A DNA stretch of 64,000 nucleotides, from contig NW_006921541.1 in NCBI RefSeq assembly GCF_000340215.1, positions 1,709,527-1,773,526 on the forward strand, written 5' to 3'. Source of the DNA: Pseudocercospora fijiensis CIRAD86. Lineage: Eukaryota; Ascomycota; Dothideomycetes; Mycosphaerellales; Mycosphaerellaceae. Shown piece after piece: positions 13,269 through 24,052 of this stretch; the first letter of the stretch is position 1; every line of letters starts with the position of its first letter. The position numbers were made by a program, and so were the translations under genes. The notes beneath the pieces were generated by a model. That model searched no databases, was not told where the DNA came from, and was given only the letters and a program-made list of their open reading frames with translations.

Positions 13269-13944
13269 CTTGGCGTCGCGTCCTCATCACTTCGAGCACT
13301 CTGTGCCAAGAATCGCGGAGGAGTTGGTCGAGTCGACAATAATACATGCCAAGAGCAGAATCAATTTGACCCAAGATATCTTTCTTGGCAGATATATGTA
13401 GCGCCAAGCCAATCAAATCGCCAACATGACTTGCATGCCTCCTCTCATCATGTATGTAAGACATCTTGGCAATATGCCAAGTCCAACATCAAGTCGGCGA
13501 GGATGCCATACCATGCCAATAAGCTTGCCTTTCCTGCCAAGCTTGAAACTCTTCCTTGCCTTGCCTGCGCCTACTTCGACACAAGGCTGTGCTCGCCAAG
13601 TCGGGGCATGGAAAAGAAAATCCGTGCCAAGAGTGAGTAGATGCATGATCAGGAGATGCCTGGAATAATAATAATGCCGCTGTTTGATCGATGAATGCAC
13701 GACCGGAGACATGTCTAATCAAGGAAGAAGCTCTCTCGTCTTGAGCGTTCCATATGCCAGGAGAGGAGTCCCAATACGATTGTCTCGACCGAAATGCCCA
13801 ACACTACTATGCCAAGACACGCATCAAGCATCGACCCCAACCGATCATCGTACACAATACGAATACTGCTTGGTTTGACTTCATGTCCACTGTCCATCTT
13901 GAATGTTCGGCAAGACTTGACTGTTTCCGTTCACATATGCCAAG
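13269..13944. promoter_or_regulatory. Cluster of 12 GCCAAG (PacC-type) sites
   Basis: The hexamer GCCAAG or its complement CTTGGC begins its 7-bp context at 13269, 13304, 13347, 13384, 13402, 13465, 13475, 13535, 13594, 13625, 13810 and 13938. One GCCAGG lies at 13755. Nine of the twelve are TGCCAAG. Two form a perfect inverted pair, CTTGGCA-ATA-TGCCAAG (13465-13481). By chance about 0.3 copies would be expected in this length on both strands. GCCARG is the known site of PacC, the alkaline-pH zinc-finger regulator of ascomycetes. A pH-responsive control region is my inference; the target gene is not obvious, and a tandem-repeat origin is not excluded, although spacing is irregular. Confidence 0.5.
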
Positions 13945-14746
13945 ATTTTGATACACGCACCAACGAATTACTTTTTATGCATGGCTGATTGATTGCAGGA
14001 CATGTCTTCGTATGCTCGGAACGTCCGTAGGCCGACGAGACATCAAGACTCGAGCCGATGCTCTATGCCGTTTTGCAAAGAGACGGGAAGCTGGGCCATG
14101 TCTTATCAGTGGGGCCACCAGCTGAAACACTACATCGCTAGAGGTTGTTCCAAGTGGACGAGAAATTTGCTGTATAAGGCATGTGCGCACGTGCCGGTAG
14201 ACCCTCGATAATGAGGATGAAAATTCTAAACGCGGAACGGAGTTCTGTTCAAAGGGACTTGGGCTGGATGTGGTTGTGTGGAGTCAAGGCTTCTTCACTA
14301 TCTACCGTTGATAGCCAGCCAGGGATTGACATCCACATAGATGGAATTGGAAGTGCCGATTGGCTATGACTTAACATCAGTCAGCATGGCAAGAGGCTGC
14401 TTCTTCTCCTGAAAAGTATCGGACGTCTTTGTGCGAGTAGCATGATGTTTGAAGGCAAGGTCGTTCACCAACTGCAAGAAGCTGCGTTGAGCAACAAGCT
14501 ATTTCCGCGAATGCCAGGTCAGATTTCGCTTCGTTTCAGGAGGTAGCAAAGTTCCATTGTCAGACATAGCATCGACATATTGTCACTGCCTGGATGGTTG
14601 GTGTTGTTGACTGAAAATACCAAAGCCAATCTTTGTCATTCTGTCCGCCTCCCGGGTCAATATCAGTCAGCGATACGATAGACATCGACCGTTTCAGAAG
14701 TATCCAGAAATTGAATGAAAAAATGTCCCGACATTCTGGCATGCAT

Positions 14747-15258
14747 CTATTTCCAATCAATCGAAGTGGACCCGAATTGACTCTCATAAATTTTCCAATC
14801 CTCCTCCAGGAAATACTTTCTTCACTTGTCGGCATCGGGGACGACGAAGAAGCCGCTGGCATCTCGAAAGACCAGTGGTATTTGCCTTGGTCCCTGCGAA
14901 CGTGTGTGATCTGAGAGAAAAGCATCCGGAATTGCGTTCTGTGCATTTTTCTGGTGTTGGGTCTTTTTTGTGCGGCAGCCTTGCTTGATGCGGTCAACGA
15001 GCTTGCGGAGATTTGGAAGCTCCATGTCTGGCAATAATGTTCTGGTGTCAGTTGTGTCGTGGAATGTGTTGGATGGATGCTGCAGGCACTGGTCCAGTAG
15101 GGCTGTTATATAGGCGTCGGTGCAACACCAAACAGTCTCTGCCCCAAGGTTCCAGAGTAGAGCGACGACCTTTTGAGGTGTCTTGATCAACTTGTTTCAT
15201 GAGAACTTCAAGACTCTGACGCAGCATGTCAGTGACCTGCTTTGAAGCGCCTTGGCGA
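14747..15258 (-). pseudogene. Decayed gene fragment with frameshift and nonsense codon
   Basis: Reading down the minus strand, a protein-like amphipathic segment (GASKQVTDMLRQSLEVLMK, about 15150-15230) runs into a frame that needs a one-base shift to continue as VVALLWNLGAETVWCC. That frame goes on for about 110 codons (including DHTRSQGPRQIPLVF and DASGFFVVPDADK) to a TGA at 14822-14824. After this TGA the same frame resumes for 24 clearly protein-like codons (KYFLEEDWKIYESQFG) to a TAG at 14747. A frameshift plus an in-frame stop suggests a broken gene. It lies directly downstream of the 15272-16495 gene on the same strand and could be its lost 3' part or a separate locus. I recognise no family. 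Confidence 0.45.
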
Positions 15259-15271
15259 TACTGAGTGCGAC

Positions 15272-16495
15272 TCAGCTAGTGTCCATGCGAAGAAGTGCTG
15301 TCTTGTAAAACTTCTCAACATCCAGCCCACATTCACGGAGGAAGTTCCTGGTCTCTTCTTTCGACATCCCATCGAGCTGGCCAGTCTCGAGTTGCGCCAG
15401 TACAGGCTTCTCGATAGCTTCAGCCAAGTCTCTCAAGAACTTGTTGATGTTTGCGTGCAACGATGCGACTGGATTGGTGACATTGACAGCCCCTAGGTGC
15501 CAGACTAGACAGCAGTCTCGTTGCTCATTCTTGTCCACAGCTGGGAACAGCTTCGCAAGGGCATGGCGCCTGATTGATTCCCAACGCTGCACATCCAGTT
15601 CATCATGTTCCGAATCAAAAGGATCATCCGAGACCCGAATATTGGTCTCATCAGCGATCATGTCTCGCTCGTGAAAGCCCCATGCAAAAGCTTCGTCAAT
15701 CGCATCCGATCCTTCTTGGCCACATATGAGATATTGCTCCAGACAGGCATGCATCATCCAGTCGGCAGCCAGCTGCATCCACTGTGGTGTAAAATTATTC
15801 CTGTCGAAAATGTTGTGGCATCTTGCTGAGACTTGCATGAAGAGCGGGAGTACGTCCAGAAGTGTGACGCAGGCATTAGTCCCAAAGAAGGCATCGTCAT
15901 AGTCGTGGTCTTCGCAAGGAATGTCCAGAGAGTCGAGAAGCTGGGCGCGATTGTCCTCGAGCTTTTTGATACTTAGTGGAAGCTCATTCTGAAAAGGAGC
16001 AGTGTCGTAGTCGGCCGTTGGCATCCGTGAGGCATCTCTGCCGATCCATTCGAAAGCTCTAGCTTTATTCCGATCTCGCAAAGCTTGCAGAGAGGCCTTC
16101 GGTGGTGTAACCGAAGTCTTGATCAAGCGCTGCGTGACAAGTGTGACAAGCTGCAGTAGTTGCTGGCGGAAACGGAAATCCGGGTAGAAACGATATCGCG
16201 AGTAGCGATGCTGGAAGAGCTGGAGGAATTCATTGGCCTGCACAAGGCTGCATTCAACTGCTGACACTCCTTGATCCAATCGAGGCGCGTTCTGGTAGGC
16301 CAAACAGGTGTTGATGGCCTGATAGACAAGATAGTCGAGAATCATATGGTCTACTTCCAGAGCCGTGCCAGTATCGTCCATCTCACGAGTGGTGATAGAC
16401 GGCCGCAGGTCTTCAGATAGTCTCACACGCTTCTTCGGCCTTTCGCCATTCGTCGCAGGAGGAGGTGGAGGCCGCATTGCTGACCTCTCAGCCAT
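15272..16495 (-). CDS. Conserved fungal protein of unknown function
   Basis: A single open frame of 407 codons starts MAERSAMRPPPPP. The first 35 residues are Pro/Arg/Lys-rich with a possible nuclear-localisation stretch (RPKKRVRL). The remainder is helix-rich and free of low complexity (LDYLVYQAINTCLAYQN, DFRFRQQLLQLVTLVTQRLIK), as in genuine structured proteins. I do not recognise the family. It is transcribed away from the chitinase gene, sharing a promoter of about 670 bp. The C-terminus is uncertain: a GTTGAG donor and the CTCAG acceptor shortly after the stop could splice out the last 15 codons and extend the protein into the decayed region downstream. Confidence 0.7.
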   Translation of the reverse strand: MAERSAMRPPPPPATNGERPKKRVRLSEDLRPSITTREMDDTGTALEVDHMILDYLVYQAINTCLAYQNAPRLDQGVSAVECSLVQANEFLQLFQHRYSRYRFYPDFRFRQQLLQLVTLVTQRLIKTSVTPPKASLQALRDRNKARAFEWIGRDASRMPTADYDTAPFQNELPLSIKKLEDNRAQLLDSLDIPCEDHDYDDAFFGTNACVTLLDVLPLFMQVSARCHNIFDRNNFTPQWMQLAADWMMHACLEQYLICGQEGSDAIDEAFAWGFHERDMIADETNIRVSDDPFDSEHDELDVQRWESIRRHALAKLFPAVDKNEQRDCCLVWHLGAVNVTNPVASLHANINKFLRDLAEAIEKPVLAQLETGQLDGMSKEETRNFLRECGLDVEKFYKTALLRMDTS

Positions 16496-17163
16496 GGTCG
16501 TCTTCGCACCTTGCCGCGCTGTGTATGCCGTTCGTGTTGGCTATCTTTATCCCTCTACAAGTGGAATCCGCTTCAAATGGACTTCTATTTGCTCTTATAG
16601 TCTGCTGTTCCTATTGTGCCCTCTATTGTCCTCACTCTTGAGCGACACGCGCTTGTCCAGACGCGTCAAAGTACGCGAAGATGAGGTCGCCGGTTCGGCG
16701 TTCGTTGCGCGGCTCGATTCGTACAGCTTACACTCTGCATGGCTCGGGCAATGGAGCATACAGCTCGATTTGGGTGTGCTGCGGTGGAGTCGAGCATGGC
16801 TCTTGGTGAGTGCGAGCTTGAGGGGTTCTTGGCGTTGAGAGTGTCAACATCGACCTCCCTTCTCCTCACCTACGTTTTCCACCAACTTCGTCCAGCCAGC
16901 AGCTTCCTCTTTAGCAATATTGGCTGCCGCTAGCACATAGCAAGCGCCGCAGTAGAGACCTGGCGTGTCGCGTGCCATTCTCACCCAGTAAGGCAGCACT
17001 ATTCCCTCCACCTCGACCTCCTCTACCGCAAGCAAGAGTCTTCCGTCACAGTGCAACACTATACTCGCAAAAGCTGGTATACCCAACCCATCAGCTGCTC
17101 AAGTCCTGCAGATTCCTGTTTGCGGAGGCTCATGAGGCGTTTGCTGCTTCTCGAACTGACGCT
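16496..17163. promoter_or_regulatory. Divergent promoter region
   Basis: A 668-bp gap separates the start codon of the unknown gene (minus) from the preferred chitinase start (plus). An in-frame upstream ATG for the chitinase at 16972 would add about 64 residues with no family resemblance, so this stretch is more likely promoter and 5' leader. Confidence 0.55.
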
Positions 17164-18766
17164 ATGGTCAGGCCAGCTTTGCACTGCCTTGCTTTCGGCG
17201 TCGTAATCAGCTGCTTCGCTGCCTCCGTGGCGAGTGCCATTGACTCTTCCATAAAATTGCTGACAGGCCAGACACCACTCGAGGCAGAATCTTGCAAACA
17301 ACAGCCCTTCAGAATGGCAGCACAGCATTCTGGTTATCGAAGCGTCGCCTACTTCGTGAACTGGGCCATCTACGGGAGGAACCACCAACCCCAGGATATC
17401 CCAGCAGAGAAGCTTACACACGTTCTATATGCCTTTGCAAACGTTCGACCAGATTCTGGCGAGGTATACTTGACCGACAGCTGGTCTGACACTGACAAGC
17501 ACTACCCATCGGATTCGTGGAACGATACTGGCAACAATGTCTACGGCTGCATCAAGCAGTTATATCTGCTCAAGAAGCGGAATCGCAATCTCAAAATCTT
17601 GCTGAGCATCGGCGGCTGGACCTACAGCTCAAACTTCGCGCAGCCTGCCTCTACCGAACAAGGACGCCGCACCTTCGCCGATAGCGCTGTGCGCCTTCTG
17701 AAGGACCTTGGCCTAGATGGCCTTGACATTGATTGGGAGTATCCGAAGTGTGAATCTGAAGCTCAAGACTTCGTGAAACTGCTTTGTGAAACTCGTTGTG
17801 CTTTGGAGGCCTACTCAGCCACCCTCCCAAGCAGACCTCACCTTCTCCTAACTGTAGCATCTCCTGCGGGACCTTCGAACTGCCACTGGCTAAAGCTGCG
17901 AGAAATGGATCAGTATCTTGACTTCTGGAATATGATGGCTTATGACTTTGCCGGATCCTGGGACAGCGCTGCCGGACATCAGGCAAATATCTACCCATCG
18001 CAGCAACACCCTGGATGCACGCCGTTCAGTGCAGACTTTGCTGTTCGCTACTATATTGACCACGGCATCCACCCGAGCAAGATTGTTCTGGGCATGCCGC
18101 TGTATGGTCGTGCATTCCAGCAGACCGATGGCCCTGGGTGTGGCTACAGCGGTGTGGGCGAGGGCAGCTGGGAGAACGGTGTCTGGGACTATAAGGTGAG
18201 TTGGCACATCATCTCCGCACAATCCTCATGCTGCACCTCTTGGGATGATAAAAGCGCTTCGCCAAGTCTAGAACACCACCTCGACAAAGCCATGTCTAGT
18301 ACATTGGTTCTGCGGGGCTTGGCAACGATGGGCGGGACTTGATGTCCAAAATAAACTTGATCTAATCTGACCCCGGAAATAATTTTGCTATCTTGTCGCA
18401 AATACTCTGCTGTCTTCAATTACTGACAACTCCAAGGCCCTCCCTCGCCCCGGCGCCCAAGTCTGCCATGACCAACAAGCTATAGCGTCCTGGTGCTACG
18501 ATCCTGCCTCAAAGACCATGGTGTCATACGACACGCCCCAAGTCGCCGCACAAAAGGTGCAATACATCAAGCAAATCGGCCTCGGCGGTGCAATGTGGTG
18601 GGAGAGTAGCGGAGATCGTCCTGCCACCGAAGGCGATAGCTTGATCAACATCACTGTCCAAGGCTTGGGGGGATATGAGGGCAAGCATATGGAGCGGGTC
18701 AAGAACGTGCTCGAGTATCCTGAAAGCAAGTATGACAATTTGAGAGCTGGTATGCCTGGGGAGTAG
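17164..18766 (+). CDS. GH18 endochitinase, secreted, Chit42-like
   Basis: Exons 17164-18195 and 18437-18766 (241-bp intron, GTGAGT..CCAAG) encode 453 residues. The chosen start gives a hydrophobic signal peptide ([20 protein letters not shown]), unlike the upstream in-frame ATGs. The mature part follows fungal class V (subgroup A) chitinases closely: [44 protein letters not shown], the catalytic DGLDIDWE with the acid Glu near residue 192, [10 protein letters not shown], the substrate-cleft stretch [11 protein letters not shown], and a C-terminal SKYDNLRAG. It should hydrolyse chitin outside the cell or in the wall during growth, autolysis or attack on other fungi. No chitin-binding domain is seen. 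The intron lies exactly between WDYK and ALPRPGA. Confidence 0.95.
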
Positions 18767-19406
18767 AAGTAGACAGAACTCACATCAAGAACATCTCACG
18801 AACCAGCCACTCAACCTTGTTAGCAGTCACATCAACAGCTCCGATCTCAGCGATGAGCTCTATCTACGATGCTGAGTAGATACTCCACCATCTTGGGGAC
18901 ATAATGTGACCTCGCGGAACACTTTACTCTCCGCCACTTCACGCTTGATAGATTTACATCTTCTAATGGCGCTGCAGTCGGGCCCTTGCGTCCTGACGCC
19001 GCTGAAGAGATCGATTATCGAAATTATGCGAAAGACCACCGTCTCCAGTCGGCTCACATGTTGCATGTCCCCTTGGACGCCAATTCTTGAGCCAACCACT
19101 TATCATTCCCCCAATTTGCTATTTCACGGTGTTGGTGAGTCGCGGTCTGAGGTGTGAATCGCCTTTTCCCTCACATCTTAAGTTTCGGACTACTGAGCCC
19201 AGGGCGATTGCTTTGCTCCATGGCAATAGCATATTCTGCTTCAGCGGATTTGAGTAGCACAATGAGCAGTCTTGCGCTGGAAGGGGCATTTCAAAGCTGA
19301 GTTATCGTCCTCGTAGTTCTTTTGTATTCTGAAAGCAGGTATGCTCCTTCTATTGACGAAGTATGTCTCTTCAACATACTCATTTGAAATGCGCCATAAT
19401 CCCGTC
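18767..19406. other. Convergent 3' intergenic region
   Basis: The shared 3' flank of the chitinase (plus) and the rhomboid (minus). No gene or notable structure is seen. Confidence 0.6.
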
Positions 19407-20354
19407 CTAATTGTCGGGACCCAGCTTCTGCGTAGATCCGATCGGTCCAGCCGCAACACCATTCGCGACGCCCAATGTCCCTCTACCAGGTCCCATGCTC
19501 GGACTCCTGGTGCTCGGAAGCACTCCATATCTTCCATACGTCTTCTGATCCACGCTCACATAATGTGGTAATCTCCCCAAAAGATTAAGCTTGCCCTCTA
19601 CCCATTTCAAGATCTTGTCATGCGGCGCCAAAAACCTGATATATCCCAAACCCCACAAATATCCTACCAGCGCCCCGCACAAATGTCCAAGAAGAGATGT
19701 ATGTGGTATTAAGAAGTTTATGACCAGGATCAAGGCCAGAGGTGTGGTCCAAGTTGGAATCTTGTAGCCGCTGATCTCGAAGTATGGGTTCGATTTGTAG
19801 GTCTTGTATGCTTCACTGCAGAGTAGGAGGATGACCCATACACTGCTTCCTATCACTGAGCTGTTGAGGCGGAACACGAATCGTTCGAGGAGAGTGTAGA
19901 GACCGCCGGGGAGGACTCCAAAAGGTCCGGCGAAGAGCGCGACTGTGGTGATGGTGCCATGCTCGGATTCGAAGTGTTCGAGGAGCGGAAGCAGGGATAT
20001 TATGTTTAGTATGTAGTGCAGGAAGGAGACGTGCAGGAGCGGGTAGGTGTTCAGTCGATGGACTTGAGCATCGCATTAGTCTTTGGCCCGCAAACATTAT
20101 GTGCGCCTGCTCTTACGTGTGGCGATATTGATCTCATTCGGGATGAGAGCGCCCCATTGCTCCAGCCCAGGCACAAACCAGTGGGCAATGTATAAAGCTG
20201 TTATTACCAGCAATAACCCACGAGTGGCGAGCGGAAGCCTCAAAAGGTAAGATCGAATTCGTCTCGCATCCGGCAGCTGTGCTCTGATTGACGCCATGCA
20301 CTTCAAAAGCTTCTCCGAACTAATCCGCCGGCGGGTTGGTGTTGCAGAGTCCAA
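19407..20354 (-). CDS. RBD2: Rhomboid-family intramembrane protease, Rbd2-like
   Basis: Exons 20117-20354 and 19407-20062 (54-bp intron, GTAAGA..CTCAAG, branch ACTAAT) give 297 residues. The protein has about six hydrophobic helices. HVSFLHYILNIISLLPLLEH matches the first conserved rhomboid helix, IGSSVWVILL holds the position of the catalytic Ser, and LLGHLCGALVGYLWGLGYI holds the catalytic His and the GxxxG-type packing motif. These features, with the long cytosolic C-terminal tail rich in Gly/Pro, fit the Rbd2 type of Golgi/endomembrane rhomboid (in fungi linked to SREBP cleavage in some species). It lies back to back with GAA1, 181 bp apart. Confidence 0.9.
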
Positions 20355-20535
20355 GAAAAGTGGTGTGCAAAGTGTCGCATGTTCTCTTTCCCAGAAACTC
20401 GGATGTTCCTGGAACGCGTATGTCAGCGATCGACAAGGGTACCGCGACCGCGTCTCATCAATCTTTCATGCGCCGCAATCAATTCCAGCCGCACCACCAC
20501 CAACACTCCCATACTGATGTTATAGCACGATCACA
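20355..20535. promoter_or_regulatory. Short divergent promoter (rhomboid / GAA1)
   Basis: Only 181 bp separate the two start codons, so both genes must share this region. No clear element was picked out. Confidence 0.6.
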
Positions 20536-22538
20536 ATGGCGCTGTGTATGTTGGCTGGTCTCTACACAGCGTATAAGAATGGCAAGTTGACTTTGATTGA
20601 ACAGCTGCGCGCCTATTGGCCCTCCGCCGGTCCCCAATCCTCCTCAAACTCCCACCATACCTGTCCCTTTTATGCATTCTCATTGGAATCGCCTGGCTAC
20701 TGCTCCTTCCTCTGAACGAATACTCTCGCCAGACCTACATCTCTGAAAATGCCATCCTTCCGGGTCAAGTCCATACATACTTTGGCGGATCCGAGCACAA
20801 CATCTTCCGCGCATATCGACAGGAGGTCTGGACATTGGGCCAGCAGAGTGATGAAGAGAGGACAACCGGCCTGAGGAGAGTGCTGAACGATATTGGCTTA
20901 AAGACCGCTGTGCAAGATTGGAGGTTTGAGGTAGCGGGAGAAAGGATCGAGGGCAAGAATGTTTATGGTCTGCTCCAAGGACCGCGAGCAGATGCTACAG
21001 AAGCCATGGTCATGATTGCTGCTTGGAAGAATTTCGATGGAGAAGTCAATTATTCTGGAGTCGCGCTGGCTCTGACAATGGCGAGATACTTCAAGAGGTG
21101 GAGTATATGGAGCAAGGACATTTTCGTGCTCTTGCCAGATGACAGCACATATGGGCCAGAAGCTTGGGTGAGCGCGTATCACAGCACGACGGCCGTGCCT
21201 ACTGCAAGCAGAAATGTGAGCGCGCTATCGATCAAGGCTGGAGCGTTACAAGGAGCCGTGGCTTTAGACTATCCGGTCGGGCCATGGGGAAAGAGATTCG
21301 ACAAGCTGGATGTGTACTACGATGGCATAAATGGTGCTCTTCCCAACCTTGATCTCCTCAACACTGCTGTGCAAGTCGCGAGTGGGCAGATGGGTATTGG
21401 CTGCAGTCTCCACGGCATCACAGATCACAAGGACAATTACGAAGACCGACTGAAGTGCCTTGCGAAAGGTGTCATGAAACAAGCTGCAGGACATGCTACT
21501 GGGCCGCATTCCGCATTCATGTCCTACCACGTCGATGCGATCACATTGAAGACTGTCGGAGATGGCTGGCATGACGAGATGACTCTGGGACGCGTGACGG
21601 AGAGTGTCTTCCGGAGCATCAACAATCTGTTGGAGAAGTTCCATCAAAGTTTCTTCTTCTACATTCTGCTCAACACGAATCGATTCGTCAGCATCGGCAG
21701 CTACCTCCCGGCAGCCATGTTGGTAGCCGGAAGCTTTACGATCAACGCGCTGGCACTTTGGGTGTTGAGCGGGAAAGGACCAGTTGAGAAGCCGGGCAAG
21801 CTTGAAGCACACCCAACTGACAAGCCTGAGGGAGAGAAGATGGTGGCTTTCAAGAGTGGCAGCGATGTCACTTTGGTGGCAAAGGAAGAGCTTGAGGCTG
21901 TCGAGAGAAGAATGCTCCTGCCTGCGACTGTAGTTCTGGCCGTGCATCTGGCGAGCGTTGTGCCGCTGTATGCATTGACACACGTCGACAAAGCTGTGAG
22001 TGGATCATCTCATGTCATCGTTGTTGCCATACTGACAAGCGTGTAGAGCCTCGTATTCGCCTTCTCCGCTGTCGCAATTGCAAGCTATGCATTCCCGGCT
22101 TATCTGAGCCTGCTCTTGGTGCGCTTCATGAACGCCAGCTCGCAGCAGATCCAAGTCATGCAGTCTTTCTCGCTACTCTTCCTCGGCGCCACGCTTTCGA
22201 CCTGGGCTACGATCAACTTCTCACTGGCGCTCCTCGTTGGTCTGCTTGCAGCACCCCTCAGCTTCGCTAGACCCATTGTAGTGGACAGGACAAAGCACGT
22301 ACAGTTTGCTCTGCATCTGCCCGCAGCACTATTCTGGTTGGTGCTGTCACCGCCTGCAGTTCTTTCCGGACTAAGCATGTACACTCAGAACAATCTCAGT
22401 TGGATACTGCTGGAAATTGCAAAAGGCTGGTCCGCACAAGGCGCTTGGAGTGATCTCGTGGTGTGGTCAGTGTGGTGGCCGGCGTGGGTGCTGGGTGGAA
22501 CAGTGCTTCTCAGTGGCATCGTAAGAACAGGACCATGA
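20536..22538 (+). CDS. GAA1: GPI transamidase subunit GAA1
   Basis: Exons 20536-20545, 20605-21995 and 22047-22538 encode 630 residues, close to yeast Gaa1 (614). The first exon is only 10 nt: ATGGCGCTGT is followed by an intron GTATGT..GAACAG (20546-20604) and then CTGCGCGCC, which gives MALSARLLALRRSPILLKL. The open frame has no ATG at a suitable place otherwise. The second intron is 21996-22046. The protein has an N-terminal transmembrane helix (YLSLLCILIGIAWLLLLPL), a large lumenal M28-peptidase-like domain (HTYFGGSEHN, GKNVYGLLQGPRAD, PDDSTYGPEAW) and a multi-helix C-terminal membrane region. In the ER membrane complex it helps present GPI lipid to substrate proteins for anchor attachment. 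Confidence 0.95.
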
Positions 22539-22815
22539 TTTGATAGCGTGAGCAATGCCTTTGCGACACGAATACGCTGCACGCCTCAGTTCCACGAATG
22601 CTTGCGATCACGCGTGGTGGGATTGGGCATAAGGAAGTCGCGCTGCCTGGACGCGGGAAATGGCAGTCGCGTGAAAGCCAAAGCTCACTACCTGCACTTC
22701 AGAGAACCTCACCTTGCCACATTCTCACACTCACCCAACTATCTCGATACACGTCGTGCGAAGACATCACGCTTCTTCACATCGCAGTCGCAGCCATCTC
22801 AGAGCAACGATAACC

Positions 22816-23541
22816 ATGGCCAAGACCAAAGAAGACGCTAAGGACAAGATCCCAAAGCTCACGCCGCAGCAATCCGCAGAAGTCATTCTCGCGTACCTTA
22901 AGCAGACGAATCGTCCATACTCCGCCAAAGAGATCAGCGAGAACATCAAAGGCGCCAAGACGGCCGTCATCACGCAAGCTGCAGCGCAGAAGTTGCTGAA
23001 GGACTTGCACGAGCGAAAGGAGATCGAGGGCAAGGCATCTGGCAAGAGTATGGTGTACTTCGCCATCCAGGTCAGTCTATCCTCTCACGCATTGTACTTT
23101 AGCTGATTCGATGCACAGCCCGAAGAAGATGAAGACTTTCACGAGAAGCTTGCCGCCACTTCTGCCGAGACTACTCGTCTTCGCGAGGAGCTTATCGCTA
23201 TGAAGGATGAGGAGAAAGAGCTTCGTCTCTCCCTCCGTCAAGGCGCCAATACGATTCCGCTTGGAGAGATCAAAAAGAATGTCGCTGCTATGACCACTGA
23301 GAAGGCACAGCTCGAGGAACGTCTTGCCAAGCTCAAGAATGGCAGCACCAAGCCTATCGATCCAGCCAAGCGTGATCGTATCAATAAGAGCTACAAGAAG
23401 CTGTCTAAGCAGGCCAGCAACCGTCGAAAAATTTGCAAATTTTTGTGGGAAACAGTTCTCGATGCTCTTGAGAATGGCAATGCAGACCCGGAGACGATCA
23501 ACGATCTGAAGGAGGAGTTTGCGGTCGATAGCTGGTTGTGA
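22816..23541 (+). CDS. HOP2: Homologous-pairing protein HOP2 (TBPIP family)
   Basis: Exons 22816-23070 and 23119-23541 (48-bp intron, GTCAGT..CACAG, branch AGCTGATTC) give 225 residues, the size of Hop2/PSMC3IP. The N-terminal winged-helix (VILAYLKQTNRPYSAKEI, KLLKDLHERKEIEGKASGKS) is followed by a long coiled coil (about residues 95-160) and a C-terminal helical segment (NRRKICKFLWETVLDALENG). In meiosis Hop2 works with Mnd1 to stimulate Dmc1/Rad51 strand invasion between homologues. Its presence is an indirect sign that the organism retains meiotic machinery. It lies 277 bp downstream of GAA1 on the same strand. Confidence 0.9.
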
Positions 23542-24052
23542 AGCAACAATATAATTTTCGGGTCGTGGAGGGAGGAGATGTTGTGCGAGATGCGATGCTT
23601 GATGAACATGAAATGCTGGTTTTAAGAAGGATGACAGGTGATTGCTCATATGGCACAAAACTACAATGACTACCACACCTAGAGCTTTGGACGAGATACA
23701 CTGCATGAGACAAACACTCTGCCTATTCTTTATATCTAACCCGATCAGCAGGCAGAATCCACGTGAGAGCTGACTGGCGAAAGCTCCGAACACGCCTGCA
23801 CGCACCCCAACACTCTGCATCGAACCATTTCTGGAGCACGAATCCAACGATTGGCAGCACGCCCAGAAAACTCGCATCCGAACCCTGCTACAAATCTGCC
23901 TAAGCATGTCAAGCCGAGCATAGCTACGCACTTTCCCCTTCCGATCTCGGACTCCAAACCCACAACATCCCATCCCACCATCTCATAATCTTATCAGATC
24001 AGATCCAAGTGAACATCACCACCACCCCTTTCCCCTTTCTTTCATCACTACC
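23542..24052. other. Intergenic region
   Basis: A spacer of about 510 bp after HOP2. The minus-strand frame overlapping HOP2 here is antisense shadow. Nothing else is seen. Confidence 0.6.

Noticed and set aside
16365..16838. 157-codon plus-strand frame at the divergent promoter
   Set aside because: It overlaps the start of the conserved unknown gene in antisense and has low-complexity composition.
23077..23973. 298-codon minus-strand frame
   Set aside because: It is antisense to HOP2 exon 2, whose homology, intron and length are all correct. The upstream part has no domain.
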